The notes: generated from the letters alone by a model not told the origin. DNA of 64,000 nucleotides from Alcaligenes faecalis (GCF_005311025.1 NZ_CP031747.1:558001-622000), one strand, 5' to 3'; positions 1 through 10,333 are shown, counted from the stretch's first letter. Program-made: numbers and translations.

Positions 1-15
1 GGTAAGTTCAAGACA

Positions 16-798
16 ATGAGGCTGATTGAATCCAAAGATAATGCGCTGTTCAAACGAGTACAGCGCTTGGCTCACGATAAACGCGAGCTGGACGGGGGCG
101 ATCAACTGATTTGGTTGGAAGGCATTCATCTGTGCCAAATGTGGCTGGAACGCCGTGGTTTGCCGGAACTGGCTGTTTTCGAGATGGACCGCCACTCCGA
201 CGAGTTGCTGGAGCTGGCGCGTTTCTTGCCAGGCCATAGCAGCGTCACCTTCAATGCCACTTTGATGAATGCAGTCTCCCAGGTCGGCCAGGGGCAGGGC
301 ATAGGCTTTATTGTCCGCGTGCCTCGTGGACAGACCTGGACGGCTCCCACGAAACGCGCCATCTTGCTGGATCAGGTTCAAGATCCGGGCAATGTAGGCA
401 CGGTGCTGCGCACCGCCGTGGCGGTGGGCCTGGAAGCGGTGTATCTGACACCGGGCTGCGCCAGCGTGTGGTCGCAGAAAGTGCTGCGTAGTGCGCAGGG
501 CGCTCATTTCTCCATTCAAATCCATGAGCAGGTCGATGGCGTAGCACTGCTTGAACAAGCGGCCTTGCCGGTGCTGGTGACCTCTCTGGGCCCGAATACC
601 CAGGATCTGTACGAGTCCAGCCTGCCAGACCAAGGGATTTGGGTTTTTGGTAATGAGGGCCAAGGTGTCTGCCCGGCCTTGCTGGCCAAGGCGAATCAAC
701 GCTTGTTCATTCCCCAGGCGCCCGGTGTTGAGTCCTTGAACGTGGCCATTGCCACCGCACTTTGCCTGTACGAGCAACGTCGTCAGCATAGCCGCTAG
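16..798 (+). CDS. SpoU/TrmH-family RNA 2'-O-methyltransferase
   Basis: SAM-dependent SPOUT-fold methyltransferase expected to 2'-O-methylate a ribose in rRNA or tRNA. The C-terminal half carries the three SpoU motifs: motif 1 near residues 119-134 (QDPGNVGTVLRTA), motif 2 near 212-219 (FGNEGQGV) and motif 3 near 239-254 (ESLNVAIATALCLYEQ). The N-terminal ~100 residues look like the substrate-binding L30e-like domain. The 260-residue length is normal for the TsnR/RlmB-like group. The exact target nucleotide cannot be read from the sequence. The window begins only 15 bases upstream, so any operon partner on the left is not visible; the order methyltransferase / ppsR / ppsA is familiar from Bordetella relatives. 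Confidence 0.88.
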   Translation: MRLIESKDNALFKRVQRLAHDKRELDGGDQLIWLEGIHLCQMWLERRGLPELAVFEMDRHSDELLELARFLPGHSSVTFNATLMNAVSQVGQGQGIGFIVRVPRGQTWTAPTKRAILLDQVQDPGNVGTVLRTAVAVGLEAVYLTPGCASVWSQKVLRSAQGAHFSIQIHEQVDGVALLEQAALPVLVTSLGPNTQDLYESSLPDQGIWVFGNEGQGVCPALLAKANQRLFIPQAPGVESLNVAIATALCLYEQRRQHSR

Positions 799-1056
799 TT
801 CCAGTGGCTTTATTGCACAGCATCACGCAGAGTTAGCCTGTATGCGCTAATTTTGTCTTGATCTAGCACTTGTCTCTATTTGTAAAATCAAGTAAATCAT
901 CTAGTAAGGCGCCTGCTTATCGGTACGCTAACACGGAGTGCCTGGCGCAGTAGGCGCTTGTCTGTTAGCGGCTCGTGCAGAGTCGTCTTTCCCTCCCTTT
1001 ATCGCTGCATCGTTGTATCCGGCTGGATTCCTAATCTTTTTCAGATGAGGTCAACA

Positions 1057-2505
1057 ATGAAACTTAGCGAATACGCGACCTATGATGCCCTGGCTCTGGC
1101 TGAGCTGGTCGCCAAGAAACAAATCAGTGTTCAAGAATTAAGCCAAGTTGGCAAAAAAGCTGTCGACACCCTGAACAGTAAAATTAATGCGGTTGTAGAG
1201 AGCTGGGACGGGGAAGTTGATCCCCATGCCGACCGGGACTCCGTACTCTACGGCGTCCCGTTTTTGATTAAAGATTTGGCGATCACCATGAAGGGCAAGC
1301 GCTACGAGTTGGGCAGCAAGCTGGCGCAAGATATGGTGATGGATGCAGACAGCACCTTGATGAGCCTCTACAAGGAGGCGGGACTGGTTACGCTGGGGCG
1401 CACGACCACCTCGGAGTTCGCTATCAGTACCACGACGGAGGCGCGCTGCGTAGGCCCTACGCTGAACCCTTGGAACCCGGCTTTTAATGCTGGCGGCTCT
1501 ACAGGCGGGTCGGCCGCTGCAGTGGCGGCAGGGATGGTGCCGGTGGCGCATGCAACCGACGGCGGCGGTTCTATTCGTGTTCCTGCAGCAGTGAACGGCC
1601 TGTTTGGTTTGAAGCCCACTCGGGGGCGCGTCTCCAGCGGTCCTCAGCAAGATGAAGTGTGGAGTGGTTTGCTGGCCCACCTGGGTGTCAGCCGCAGTGT
1701 GCGAGACAGTGCGGCCTTGCTGGATGCGATTAGTCGTCCCGGTATCGGCGAGCCCTATTACACCGCGGCGCCCCCGCAGAGCTTTTTATCGGCCGTCAAG
1801 AAGAATCCGGGTTCCTTGCGTATCGGCTTGATGATGGACCCGCCCAGCGGCGATAAAACCCACTCTGCCATAGCGGCCAAGGCGATTGATATGGCCTCGG
1901 TGTTGGAGTCCTTGGGCCATCAGGTGGAGCCCCTGGTGTTTGATTCCGGCGTCAGTTGGGAGGCTTTTGTGCACGCCAATGCTCAGTTCTGGAACGTGAA
2001 TACGGCTGCATGGATAGACAGCATTGCAGCGGCGACAGGACGCCCGGTGAACGAGGAGTATCTGGAACAGGCCACGCTGGCGGCCTACGTCTACGGCAAG
2101 AAGATTAGCGGGATTGATATTCTGGGGGCGATTGCCGTGCGCAATACAGTCTCACGGAATTTAGGGGTGTATTTCCAGAAGTACGATGTGCTGATGACAC
2201 CCACCGTGCCTACGCTGCCCATGAAGGTGGGCGAGTACAACAAGGTACAGGATCAGGTGGATGGCCTGGGCTGGATTGCCCACGTCTTCCGGCAAGCGCC
2301 TTTTGCTGCTTTGGCCAATATCAGCGGTTCGCCCTCCATGTCCGTGCCTGCTGGGCAGGATGTGGCCACCTCTTTACCCATAGGGATGATGTTTACAGCC
2401 GGCTATGGCCAGGAATGCCTATTGTTCGGGCTGGCTGGGCAATTGGAGCAAGCCTTGCCTTGGGCCGATCAGCACCCGCAGGTTTGGGTGGGCAAGCTGG
2501 ACTAA
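1057..2505 (+). CDS. Amidase-signature family hydrolase (NylA-like)
   Basis: Amidase-signature enzyme, 482 residues from the ATG at 1057, which has an AGG ribosome binding element a few bases upstream; an in-frame extension to 958 is possible but has no clear Shine-Dalgarno. The Lys / cis-Ser / Ser catalytic triad is visible as K72 (GVPFLIKDLAI), S148 (GGSTGGSAAA) and S172 (DGGGSIRVPAA). Spacing and overall sequence resemble 6-aminohexanoate cyclic-dimer hydrolase (NylA, triad K72/S150/S174), but family members also cleave many other amides, so the substrate is open. No signal peptide, so cytoplasmic. It stands alone, convergent with ppsR. Confidence 0.85.
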   Translation: MKLSEYATYDALALAELVAKKQISVQELSQVGKKAVDTLNSKINAVVESWDGEVDPHADRDSVLYGVPFLIKDLAITMKGKRYELGSKLAQDMVMDADSTLMSLYKEAGLVTLGRTTTSEFAISTTTEARCVGPTLNPWNPAFNAGGSTGGSAAAVAAGMVPVAHATDGGGSIRVPAAVNGLFGLKPTRGRVSSGPQQDEVWSGLLAHLGVSRSVRDSAALLDAISRPGIGEPYYTAAPPQSFLSAVKKNPGSLRIGLMMDPPSGDKTHSAIAAKAIDMASVLESLGHQVEPLVFDSGVSWEAFVHANAQFWNVNTAAWIDSIAAATGRPVNEEYLEQATLAAYVYGKKISGIDILGAIAVRNTVSRNLGVYFQKYDVLMTPTVPTLPMKVGEYNKVQDQVDGLGWIAHVFRQAPFAALANISGSPSMSVPAGQDVATSLPIGMMFTAGYGQECLLFGLAGQLEQALPWADQHPQVWVGKLD

Positions 2506-2604
2506 GAGGGGGCAACAATAGTGGATGCAAGCCGGTATAGGCAAACCGACACCCGTAGAGGCGCAAGCGGATGCGTAGCAGACCTGATACCGTACCCGCA
2601 GCAA

Positions 2605-2646
2605 ACAAAAAGGCCTGCGCCAGGTATCACACCGGGTTCAGGCCTT
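2605..2646 (-). terminator. Rho-independent terminator of ppsR
   Basis: On the minus strand AAGGCCTG (2646-2639) pairs with CAGGCCTT (2617-2610) and is followed by a T-run. It lies about 50 bases beyond the ppsR stop codon and fits an intrinsic terminator. Confidence 0.75.
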
Positions 2647-2693
2647 GATGTTGAGGCTGTCCGAATACGCCCGAAGGGGTAGGGGTTCAATCC

Positions 2694-3527
2694 TTAGTAG
2701 GAGCGGCGGTCCAAACCGACATCATCCAGAATCTTGGTGGAGATTTCCTCGATGGATTTGGTGGTGGTGGACAGCCAAGGAATCCCTTCCATACGCATCA
2801 GACGCTCGGCTTCGGCCACTTCCATGCGGCACTGTTCGATGGTGGCGTATTTGCTACCCGGACGGCGTTCATTACGCACTTCGGACAGACGGTCTGGATG
2901 AATGGACAGGCCAAAAATCTTTTTCCGGTAAGGAGCCAGCGTGGCGGGCAGGGTACCGCGCTGGAAGTCTTCGGGAATGATGGGGTAGTTGGCGGCCTTG
3001 ACGGCATACTGCATTGCCAAGTACAAGCTGGTAGGCGTTTTTCCGCAGCGGGACACACCCACCAGAATCACGTCGGCTTGTTCCAGACCATTCACGTACT
3101 GACCATCGTCGTGCGCCAGACTGAAGTTGATGGCCTCGATGCGGCTGTTGTAGCGCTTGGACATGCCACCGGAGTGCGAACGGCCCACGGAACGGCTGGA
3201 TTTCACCCCCAGGGCGCGTTCAATGTGTCGTACAAAGGCACCAAACAAGTCCAGGAAGGTGCAATTGGCTGCGCCAATGATGTGCGCCATCTTGGGGTCA
3301 ACCAGGGTGCTGAAGACCAGAGGCTGCTGGCCCTGTTCCTGCGCGCATTGGTTGATGCGATCAGCGACAGACTGGGCTTTCTCGATGGTATCGATGAAGG
3401 GGATCCGGATGGCCTGAAATTCGAATTGAGCGAATTGCGACAGGACGGAGTTGCTGAAAGTTTCGGCGGTAATGCCCGTGCTGTCGGAAACGACAAAGAC
3501 GGTACGCTCAATAGGAGAAGAAGACAT
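2694..3527 (-). CDS. ppsR: PEP synthase regulatory protein (kinase/pyrophosphorylase)
   Basis: Bifunctional serine/threonine kinase and pyrophosphorylase (DUF299) that inactivates PEP synthase by ADP-dependent phosphorylation of a threonine next to its catalytic histidine and reactivates it by phosphorolysis. The nucleotide-binding loop GVSRCGKT sits at residues 157-164 and the N-terminus VFVVSDSTGITAE is typical. Starting at the ATG at 3527 gives 277 residues, the length of the E. coli protein; a TTG six codons upstream (3545) is possible but less likely. It is divergent from its target gene ppsA, with about 170 bases between them that should hold both promoters. Confidence 0.93.
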   Translation of the reverse strand: MSSSPIERTVFVVSDSTGITAETFSNSVLSQFAQFEFQAIRIPFIDTIEKAQSVADRINQCAQEQGQQPLVFSTLVDPKMAHIIGAANCTFLDLFGAFVRHIERALGVKSSRSVGRSHSGGMSKRYNSRIEAINFSLAHDDGQYVNGLEQADVILVGVSRCGKTPTSLYLAMQYAVKAANYPIIPEDFQRGTLPATLAPYRKKIFGLSIHPDRLSEVRNERRPGSKYATIEQCRMEVAEAERLMRMEGIPWLSTTTKSIEEISTKILDDVGLDRRSY

Positions 3528-3696
3528 GGAATAAGTCGTGCACAATGCTCGGGAAACGGTACAATTTGCAAGATTACCATTTACCGCTCGAATCGGGGGA
3601 TGGAAAGGCAGGTTTGCTTAGGACAGATCACACAGACAGCGCTGCTGGGATCACTGCCTTAAGCAAACACGCTTTTTTTTCTATTCAAGGTGACTT

Positions 3697-6063
3697 ATGT
3701 CTTACGTAATTGGTTTCGACAAGCTCCGCATGACGGACGTCGACACAGTGGGCGGTAAAAACGCTTCGCTGGGTGAAATGATCAGCCAGCTGGCTGATGC
3801 CGGTGTGCGCGTGCCAGGTGGTTTTGCCACAACAGCCGAAGCATTCCGCGTTTTCCTGAAAAACAAGGATCTGGACAAGCGCATTCAGCAGCGTCTGGAC
3901 GCGCTGGATGCCGACGACGTGCGTGAACTGGCTGCTGCCGGTGCCGAAATCCGTCAGTGGATCATCGACACTCCGTTCCCAGCCGAGTTTGAACAAGCCG
4001 TACGTGACGCGTTTGCTGAGCTGGACGCCGATGGCAAAGGTTCCTTTGCCGTGCGTTCTTCCGCAACCGCTGAAGACTTGCCTGACGCTTCCTTTGCCGG
4101 TCAGCAAGAAACCTACCTGAACGTGGTGGGCATTGACGAGGTGCTGAGCAAGATTCACCACGTGTTTGCTTCCCTGTACAACGACCGCGCTATTTCCTAC
4201 CGCGTGCACAAGGGCTACGCCCACGCTGAAGTGGCTCTGTCCGCTGGTATCCAGCGTATGGTGCGCTCCGACAAGGGCAGCGCCGGCGTGATGTTCACCT
4301 TGGACACCGAATCGGGCTTCAAGGACGTGGTTTTCCTGACCTCCTCCTACGGCCTGGGCGAAACCGTGGTGCAAGGTTCGGTCAATCCGGACGAGTTCTA
4401 CGTTTACAAGCCAACGCTGGCTTCTGGTCACTACCCCATCATCAGCCGCCGTATCGGCTCCAAGCTGATCAAGATGGAATTTGACGAAGGTCGTACCACC
4501 GATCACGCTGTGCGTACCGTGGACGTGCCGGTGTCCGAGCGCAACCGTTACTCCCTGAGCGACGAAGAAGTGATCGAGCTGGCCCGCTACGCCACCATCA
4601 TTGAAAAACACTACCAGCGTCCTATGGACATTGAGTGGGGTCGTGATGGTATCGACGGCAAGATCTACATCCTGCAAGCTCGTCCAGAGACGGTTAAGTC
4701 CCAGCAAGGCAGCAACGACGTACAAGAGCGTTACCGCCTGAAAGCCACCGGCGACGTGTTGGTTACAGGCCGCGCCATTGGCCAGAAGATCGGTTCGGGC
4801 AAAGTCCGTATTGTGGCGGATGCCTCCGAGATGGATCTGGTCAAACCCGGTGACGTGCTGGTGACCGACATGACGGACCCTAACTGGGAACCCATCATGA
4901 AGCTGGCTTCGGCTATTGTCACTAACCGTGGCGGCCGTACCTGCCACGCGGCGATTATTGCTCGCGAACTGGGCATCCCTGCCGTGGTCGGTTGCAACAA
5001 CGCCACAGACGTGCTGAAAGAAGGCCAGGAAGTGACGGTATCGTGTGCTGAAGGCGACGAAGGCCGTATTTACGACGGTCTGCTGGAAACCGAGATCGAA
5101 GAAGTCAGCTGGGGCCAAATGCCCGAGATCGGCCTGAAAGTCATGATGAACGTGGGTAACCCGCAACTGGCTTTCGACTTCTCGCAAATCCCGAACGATG
5201 GTGTGGGTCTGGCCCGTCTGGAATTCATCATCAACAACAACATCGCGATTCACCCCAAAGCCGTTCTGGACTACCCCAATGTGGATAGCGACCTGAAAAA
5301 GGCGGTGGAATCGGCGGCTCGTGGCTACGCCAGCCCACGTGCTTTCTTCGTGGAAAAACTGGCTGAAGGTATTGCGACTCTGGCCGCTTCCTTCTACCCC
5401 AAGCCCGTCATTGTGCGTTTGTCGGACTTCAAGTCCAACGAATACCGCAAACTGGTGGGTGGTTCGCGTTACGAGCCCGAGGAAGAGAACCCAATGCTGG
5501 GCTTCCGCGGTGTGGCTCGCTACCTGTCCGAAGACTTCGCAGAATGCTTCAAGATGGAATGCGAAGCCCTGAAGAAAGTGCGCGACGAAATGGGTCTGAC
5601 CAACGTCGAAATCATGGTGCCATTCGTGCGTACCCTGGGTCAGGCAGAGCGTGTGGTTGAGCTGCTGGCTTCCCACGGTCTGGCTCGTGGCGAAAACGGC
5701 CTGCGCCTGATCATGATGTGCGAAGTGCCTTCCAACGCTATTTTGGCCGAGAAGTTCCTGCAGTACTTTGACGGCTTCTCCATCGGTTCCAACGACATGA
5801 CTCAGTTGACCTTGGGTCTGGATCGTGACTCCGGTATGGAACTGTTGGCTGCTGACTTCGACGAGCGCGACGAAGCCGTGAAGTTCATGTTGAGCCGTGC
5901 CATCAAGGCATGTCTGGCACAAAACAAATACGTCGGTATTTGTGGCCAAGGCCCTAGCGACCACCCCGATCTGGCCAAGTGGCTGAGCGAAGAAGGCATT
6001 ATTTCGCTGTCGCTGAACCCTGACACGGTTGTGGACACCTGGCAGCGTCTGGCCAAGGCCTAA
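3697..6063 (+). CDS. ppsA: Phosphoenolpyruvate synthase
   Basis: Converts pyruvate, ATP and water to phosphoenolpyruvate, AMP and phosphate, the entry to gluconeogenesis from C3 acids. It has 788 residues: an N-terminal ATP-grasp (PPDK-N) domain, the swivelling phosphohistidine domain with catalytic H417 in [15 protein letters not shown], and a C-terminal PEP-binding barrel ([17 protein letters not shown]) with the conserved Cys near 749 ([11 protein letters not shown]). The ribosome binding site AAGGTGA precedes the ATG. Third positions are strongly G/C biased and codon use is that of a highly expressed gene, which is why a long open frame also appears on the opposite strand. Regulated by the divergent ppsR product. 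Confidence 0.97.
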   Translation: MSYVIGFDKLRMTDVDTVGGKNASLGEMISQLADAGVRVPGGFATTAEAFRVFLKNKDLDKRIQQRLDALDADDVRELAAAGAEIRQWIIDTPFPAEFEQAVRDAFAELDADGKGSFAVRSSATAEDLPDASFAGQQETYLNVVGIDEVLSKIHHVFASLYNDRAISYRVHKGYAHAEVALSAGIQRMVRSDKGSAGVMFTLDTESGFKDVVFLTSSYGLGETVVQGSVNPDEFYVYKPTLASGHYPIISRRIGSKLIKMEFDEGRTTDHAVRTVDVPVSERNRYSLSDEEVIELARYATIIEKHYQRPMDIEWGRDGIDGKIYILQARPETVKSQQGSNDVQERYRLKATGDVLVTGRAIGQKIGSGKVRIVADASEMDLVKPGDVLVTDMTDPNWEPIMKLASAIVTNRGGRTCHAAIIARELGIPAVVGCNNATDVLKEGQEVTVSCAEGDEGRIYDGLLETEIEEVSWGQMPEIGLKVMMNVGNPQLAFDFSQIPNDGVGLARLEFIINNNIAIHPKAVLDYPNVDSDLKKAVESAARGYASPRAFFVEKLAEGIATLAASFYPKPVIVRLSDFKSNEYRKLVGGSRYEPEEENPMLGFRGVARYLSEDFAECFKMECEALKKVRDEMGLTNVEIMVPFVRTLGQAERVVELLASHGLARGENGLRLIMMCEVPSNAILAEKFLQYFDGFSIGSNDMTQLTLGLDRDSGMELLAADFDERDEAVKFMLSRAIKACLAQNKYVGICGQGPSDHPDLAKWLSEEGIISLSLNPDTVVDTWQRLAKA

Positions 6064-6130
6064 GACCAAGACCTAAGCCACTGCCAGGGAAACGTCTCTG
6101 GCAGTACGCTGGTCAAGCCAGTCAAGACTC

Positions 6131-6170
6131 AACACCCCGACATGGAGCTTCCATGTCGGGGTGTTGTCGT
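6131..6170 (+). terminator. Rho-independent terminator of ppsA
   Basis: Perfect 16-bp stem (6131-6146 with 6150-6165) closed by a 3-base loop and followed by a T-rich tail, 68 bases after the ppsA stop. Confidence 0.88.
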
Positions 6171-6553
6171 TTTCGGGCGCATCTTTTGCCTGCGCTTCTG
6201 TTCTTGCTCTTGCCCGTGCTCAGGCGATTTCGTTTTGTGGTTCTTTTAGCCTGATAGTGCGTCTATGTTGCCGTATTGGCAGGCTGGAGTCGGTGTGCGA
6301 GCTTGTACAGGTATCGCCGAGTGCTCGTGGTGTAGGACAGGGAGAAGCACAGGTTCAATCCTGACGACCGGCACCGATCAGGGGCAGGGCGCTGGTGAAA
6401 GGTAGTGATGGGGAAAAGGGAATCGCCGTCACCGCCCTGGATCGGGCGGCATGGATTCAGATTGTCTTGAAAGGTTCGCTGTCAGCTGTAGAGCATAAAA
6501 GCCGGGAACCGTAGGGAGATGGCAATCAGTGGTTGCCGCCGATTGATACAGCC
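6171..6553. other. Intergenic region without recognisable gene
   Basis: About 380 bases between the ppsA terminator and the end of the TetR gene. Short open frames exist on both strands but none has a ribosome binding site or a recognisable protein. No repeat or RNA gene seen. Confidence 0.5.
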
Positions 6554-7195
6554 TTAGTTTGCGGTGTCGTTTTGATAAACGTGCAAGAACATATCCAGAA
6601 TATGTTCGGTTTCGCTTTGAATGTGTTCTTCGCTCCAGGGTTCCATAGCACCCATTAGCAGGAGAATAATTTCGCCTTCGCTCAGGCAGCGGAAGTGTTC
6701 CACCATCAATGCCGGGTCCAGCTTGCGCAAGGTCCCGCGTTCGATGTGGCGGGCAAAAAAGCACTTGACGCCGTCCCAGATCTGGTCATCCAGCATCTCC
6801 ATGAAACGCTTGCCGATATCGCTGTGGCCACCTACAGAGACGACGATACGTAACAACTGGGCGGTTTGCTTGGAGTAAAGATTGCGCAGCATGGGCAGCA
6901 AGAAGCGCTTCAGTTCTTCGCGAATATCGCCTTCGCAGTCCAGCTTGGTCAAGACCTGTTCGGTAAATTCCTGGGCGCCTGTCAGCAGGACAGCCAGCAA
7001 GAGGTCTTCTTTGGAGGGGAAGTAGTTGTAGAGTGTGCCCTTGGAGCCGCCTGCCAATGCAGCGATTTGGGACATGGATGTGGCCTCAAAACCATTCTCG
7101 CGAAAAACCTCGGAAGCCACTTCCAGGATTTTGTCGCGGCGTTCGCGCCCTTTTCGAGTCGCGCGTTGGGATTTTCGGGGAACATCGTCGTGCAT
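6554..7195 (-). CDS. TetR/AcrR-family transcriptional regulator
   Basis: One-component repressor, 213 residues from the ATG at 7195. The helix-turn-helix lies at about residues 17-64 (DKILEVASEVFRENGF, then GGSKGTLYNYFPSKEDL), followed by a helical ligand-binding domain. An in-frame extension upstream to 7324 does not look like a TetR N-terminus and is probably not translated. It is divergent from the NDH-2 gene with ~340 bases between, so it may control itself and that gene; the ligand is unknown. Confidence 0.85.
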   Translation of the reverse strand: MHDDVPRKSQRATRKGRERRDKILEVASEVFRENGFEATSMSQIAALAGGSKGTLYNYFPSKEDLLLAVLLTGAQEFTEQVLTKLDCEGDIREELKRFLLPMLRNLYSKQTAQLLRIVVSVGGHSDIGKRFMEMLDDQIWDGVKCFFARHIERGTLRKLDPALMVEHFRCLSEGEIILLLMGAMEPWSEEHIQSETEHILDMFLHVYQNDTAN

Positions 7196-7536
7196 AATGG
7201 CAGGCAAAAAATAAGTGAATAGGACAAAGTCAGCATCATACCGTATCAATAGCTGCTGTGCTGCTGCTCTATTTCGATCGTTAAGGGGAAGCAAGACCAA
7301 ACCCCTTGATTTTACGACATGCACTGCTGCTGGACCTATTTGTTTGCGTCGGTCTTTGATCTAAGGCCTATTAAAGCGCAAAAGAGCCACAACTTCGGGT
7401 GGTAGCACAGGCCGGCGCTTCTGGTCGCGCCTGGCGGCGTCTACAGATCGCTATAGTCCTTATCTGTTTTGATTTAAAGTATAAGGCGGCGGTTCTGATA
7501 CTCTCTTTGCTCAAGACAAGTCCCAAGGAGTTCTGG
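7196..7536. other. Divergent promoter region between tetR-type gene and ndh
   Basis: About 340 bases separating two divergent genes. Contains the ndh Shine-Dalgarno AAGGAG (7525-7530). No clear operator palindrome for the TetR protein was found by eye. Confidence 0.45.
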
Positions 7537-8847
7537 ATGTCTACTACGCAGTCGTATCAAGTGGTGATCGTGGGGGGCGGGGCAGGTGGCCTGGAGCTGG
7601 CTGCCAAGTTAGGACGTCAGTTCGGGCGTCAGCATATCTTTCTGGTCGACAAAGACAGTGACCATATCTGGAAACCGTCCTTGCACGAGGTGGCCGCCGG
7701 CACCTTGGATATTCACCGCGAAGGGCTGTCATATTTCATGCTGGCACGAGACTGTGGTTTCACCTTTATTCAAGGTGAAATGACCGGTATAGACCGCGAG
7801 CAGCGCAGCATTACGCTGGCTCCTGTCCTGGGGCCCGATCATGAAGAAGTCTTTCCGGAACGCAGCCTGTCCTATGGCACCCTGGTGATGGCCGTGGGTA
7901 GCAAATCCAATTTTTTCAATACGCCTGGCACCCATGAACACGCGCTGGCCTTGGACTCGACCCATCAGGCAGAGCGTTTTCGTTTGAAATTGCTCAATGA
8001 ACTGATCAGTGTGACACGCCGCGCGCAGCGTGAACCGGGGGCACCGCTGTACATCAATATTGTCGGGGGCGGGGCAACGGGGGTGGAACTGGCTGCCGAG
8101 TTGCTGGAAGCCCGTGCTGATTTAAGCATTTACAGCATTCCGGGCAGCAGTTCGGACCGCGAAGTGCGCATTACCTTGCTGGAAGGCGCCGATCGCATTC
8201 TGTCTGCTCTGCCGCCCAAGCTGTCCGCCACCGCTCAAAGTCTGCTGGAGCAGCGTGGCGTAGCGGTACGGACCTCGGTGCGGGTCAGCCGTCTGGCGGC
8301 GGACCACATCGAGGATGCGAACGGTGGTCAATATCCCAACGATTTGTGCGTTTGGGCGGCGGGGATTGAAGCCCCTGCCTTTTTGGGCCAGTTGGGTTTG
8401 CCCGTCAACCGCATCAATCAGCTGGTGCTGGATTCCTGTCTGTCCACACCCGATCCCTATATCTGGGCCTTGGGCGACTGCGCACAAGTGCCCTGGGACA
8501 AGGAAGGTCAGTTCTTGCCTGCACGTGCCCAGGTCGCGCACCAGCAAGCCAGTTACTTGCGCAAACGTCTGGCCGCTCGCATCCAGGGCAAGCCTGTGGA
8601 TGAAGCACCCTTTGTCTATAAGGATTACGGCTCGCTGGTTTCCGTGGGCCACAGCCGTGGGGTAGGGAGCCTGATGGGGGTCTTGTCCGGCAAGAGCTGG
8701 TTTGTGGAAGGTTTGCTGGCTCGCATCATGTACATGAGTCTGCACCTGATGCACCACATGGCGATTTTAGGGGTTGCGCGAACGGCAACCTTGGCTTTGG
8801 GCCGCTTGCTCAGCAAACGGGCCGCCCCTCGTGTTAAATTACATTGA
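7537..8847 (+). CDS. ndh: Type II NADH:quinone oxidoreductase
   Basis: Single-subunit, non-proton-pumping NADH dehydrogenase (FAD flavoprotein) of the inner-membrane face. 436 residues from the ATG at 7537, chosen because AAGGAG lies 6 bases upstream; the extension to 7399 is rejected. The FAD-binding Rossmann motif VIVGGGAGGLELAAKLG is at the N-terminus (~10-26) and the NADH-binding motif NIVGGGATGVELAAEL is near residue 175; WALGDCAQVP near 310 is the second FAD contact. The C-terminal ~50 residues form the amphipathic membrane anchor (LLARIMYMSLHLMHHMA). Confidence 0.88.
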   Translation: MSTTQSYQVVIVGGGAGGLELAAKLGRQFGRQHIFLVDKDSDHIWKPSLHEVAAGTLDIHREGLSYFMLARDCGFTFIQGEMTGIDREQRSITLAPVLGPDHEEVFPERSLSYGTLVMAVGSKSNFFNTPGTHEHALALDSTHQAERFRLKLLNELISVTRRAQREPGAPLYINIVGGGATGVELAAELLEARADLSIYSIPGSSSDREVRITLLEGADRILSALPPKLSATAQSLLEQRGVAVRTSVRVSRLAADHIEDANGGQYPNDLCVWAAGIEAPAFLGQLGLPVNRINQLVLDSCLSTPDPYIWALGDCAQVPWDKEGQFLPARAQVAHQQASYLRKRLAARIQGKPVDEAPFVYKDYGSLVSVGHSRGVGSLMGVLSGKSWFVEGLLARIMYMSLHLMHHMAILGVARTATLALGRLLSKRAAPRVKLH

Positions 8848-8857
8848 GATTTGGAAC

Positions 8858-8881
8858 AAAACGGGCTTTTTAGCCCGTTTT
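8858..8881. terminator. Bidirectional terminator between ndh and smpB
   Basis: 10-bp stem AAAACGGGCT (8858-8867) / AGCCCGTTTT (8872-8881) with a TTTT loop; A-run on one side and T-run on the other allow termination in both directions. It overlaps the last bases of the smpB stop codon. Confidence 0.82.
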
Positions 8882-9344
8882 ATTCATTCGTCTTACGGCG
8901 GGTGTCGTGTTTCATCAAGCGTTCTTGTTCGCGCTTCCAGTCTTTGTCGCGGGAAACATCACGTTTATCGTGCAGTTTTTTACCGCGTCCCAGACCGAAG
9001 TCCAGCTTGATACGACCTTTCTTGTAGTGGAGGTTCAGGGGAACCAGGGCGTAACCACGTTGTTCAACCTTGCCGATCAGCTTGCTGATTTCTTCGGCTT
9101 TGAGCAGCAGTTTACGTGTACGAGTGGCATCGGGCCGGATATGAGTGGACGCTGTCGGCAAAGCGCTGACGTGCATCCCTAAAATAAACAGCTCGCCCTC
9201 GCGTACGATGACATAGCTTTCTTTGAGCTGAACATGCCCAGCTCGGATCGCCTTGACCTCCCAGCCCTCCAAGACCAGACCGGCCTCAAAGCGCTCTTCG
9301 ATAAAATATTCGTGGGTAGCCTTGCGATTATCAACAATACTCAT
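8880..9344 (-). CDS. smpB: SsrA-binding protein SmpB
   Basis: RNA-binding partner of tmRNA in trans-translation, which rescues stalled ribosomes and tags incomplete peptides. 154 residues with the OB-fold core ([20 protein letters not shown], then [16 protein letters not shown]) and a basic C-terminal tail ([20 protein letters not shown]) that enters the empty mRNA channel. Divergent from ratA with 59 bases between, the usual smpB / ratA arrangement. The tmRNA gene itself is not in this window. Confidence 0.95.
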   Translation of the reverse strand: MSIVDNRKATHEYFIEERFEAGLVLEGWEVKAIRAGHVQLKESYVIVREGELFILGMHVSALPTASTHIRPDATRTRKLLLKAEEISKLIGKVEQRGYALVPLNLHYKKGRIKLDFGLGRGKKLHDKRDVSRDKDWKREQERLMKHDTRRKTNE

Positions 9345-9403
9345 GAATTAATTGCCAACCATAGATTGTAAAATCAGAACATTCTATCTATTAACCAGAC
9401 CTG

Positions 9404-9838
9404 ATGCATACAGTAAAACGCTCCGTCCTCCTTCCTTATAGCTGCGAACAGATGTTTGACCTGGTTGCAGAGGTGGAAAAATACCCTGAATTCATGCCGT
9501 GGTGTGGTGGCGCCAGTGTCAACCAGCGTGACGAAAAGGGGATGGAAGCCTCGGTTACCATCAGCATTGCGGGTATTCGTCAAACCTTCACCACACGTAA
9601 CGAACACGATTATCCCAATCGTATTGTCTTGCGCCTGGTCAAAGGGCCCTTCTCGGCCTTGACGGGGGATTGGCAGTTTACTCCTTTGGGCGAAGACGGT
9701 TGCAAGATCGTGTTCACCATGGAGTACGAGTTCTCCAGCCGCGCGCTGGAAATGGTGGTCGGTCCCATCTTTAACCGCGTTGCCAACAGCTTTATCGATT
9801 CCTTCACCCGCCGTGCCCAAGAGGTCTACGGTGACTGA
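9404..9838 (+). CDS. ratA: RatA / COQ10-like START-domain protein
   Basis: 144-residue SRPBCC (START-like) protein. E. coli RatA was reported to block 70S assembly, while the wider family (COQ10) binds ubiquinone and supports respiration; which role applies here is not decided by sequence. Visible family motifs: SCEQMFDLVAEVEKYPEFMP near the N-terminus and VVGPIFNRVANSFIDSFTRRA at the end. First gene of a two-gene operon; its last 8 bases overlap the next start. Confidence 0.9.
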   Translation: MHTVKRSVLLPYSCEQMFDLVAEVEKYPEFMPWCGGASVNQRDEKGMEASVTISIAGIRQTFTTRNEHDYPNRIVLRLVKGPFSALTGDWQFTPLGEDGCKIVFTMEYEFSSRALEMVVGPIFNRVANSFIDSFTRRAQEVYGD

Positions 9839-10184
9839 ATTATCCGTCAGCGTGATTGTCGCTACCCAGGCGCAGGTCTGGAAAGCCGCCCTGCGTTTGC
9901 CTGCGGGCAGTTGTGTACGTGATGCCCTGTTAAAAGCTGGCATTGCCGAAGGCCTGCGTGAATGCGGCTTGCCGCCGCTGGACGATGAACAGGGACTGGA
10001 CGGGCTGCACGTCGGTGTCTACGGCCAACGCTGCCAGCTGGACCAACTCTTGCAGGATCAGGACCGGGTAGAAGTCTATCGCGAGCTGGTCTTTGACCCC
10101 ATGGATTCCCGCCGTCGCCGTTATGCGCACAAGCTGGCCGCCCGCGCTGCCGCCAGACCCCGCCGCAAACCCGCCCGCGCCTAG
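9831..10184 (+). CDS. ratB: RnfH/RatB-family ubiquitin-fold protein
   Basis: 117-residue small beta-grasp protein of the UPF0125/RnfH family, function uncertain. The start is the GTG at 9831, overlapping the end of ratA by 8 bases, with GAGG six bases upstream; this implies translational coupling. The C-terminus is very basic (RRRRYAHKLAARAAARPRRK), as is common in the family. The smpB - ratA - ratB cluster is conserved in beta- and gamma-proteobacteria. Confidence 0.88.
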   Translation: MTELSVSVIVATQAQVWKAALRLPAGSCVRDALLKAGIAEGLRECGLPPLDDEQGLDGLHVGVYGQRCQLDQLLQDQDRVEVYRELVFDPMDSRRRRYAHKLAARAAARPRRKPARA

Positions 10185-10333
10185 TTCTTCTGCGCCTGAT
10201 CATCAGGCCGCTACTTTCAGCTAGACTGTCGCCTCCTGCCTGGCACTGCCCCCTATGAAACGGCTGATTGTCATCAGCACGACAACTAAAGGGGGCGGCT
10301 CGCATTATGGTGGGTAAAAATAAGGAGACAGAC

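Noticed and set aside
3685-6069. 794-codon open frame on the minus strand opposite ppsA
   Set aside because: It is the mirror of a highly biased G/C-third-position gene. The protein is His/Gln/Val-rich without domains, and the plus strand encodes a complete PEP synthase.
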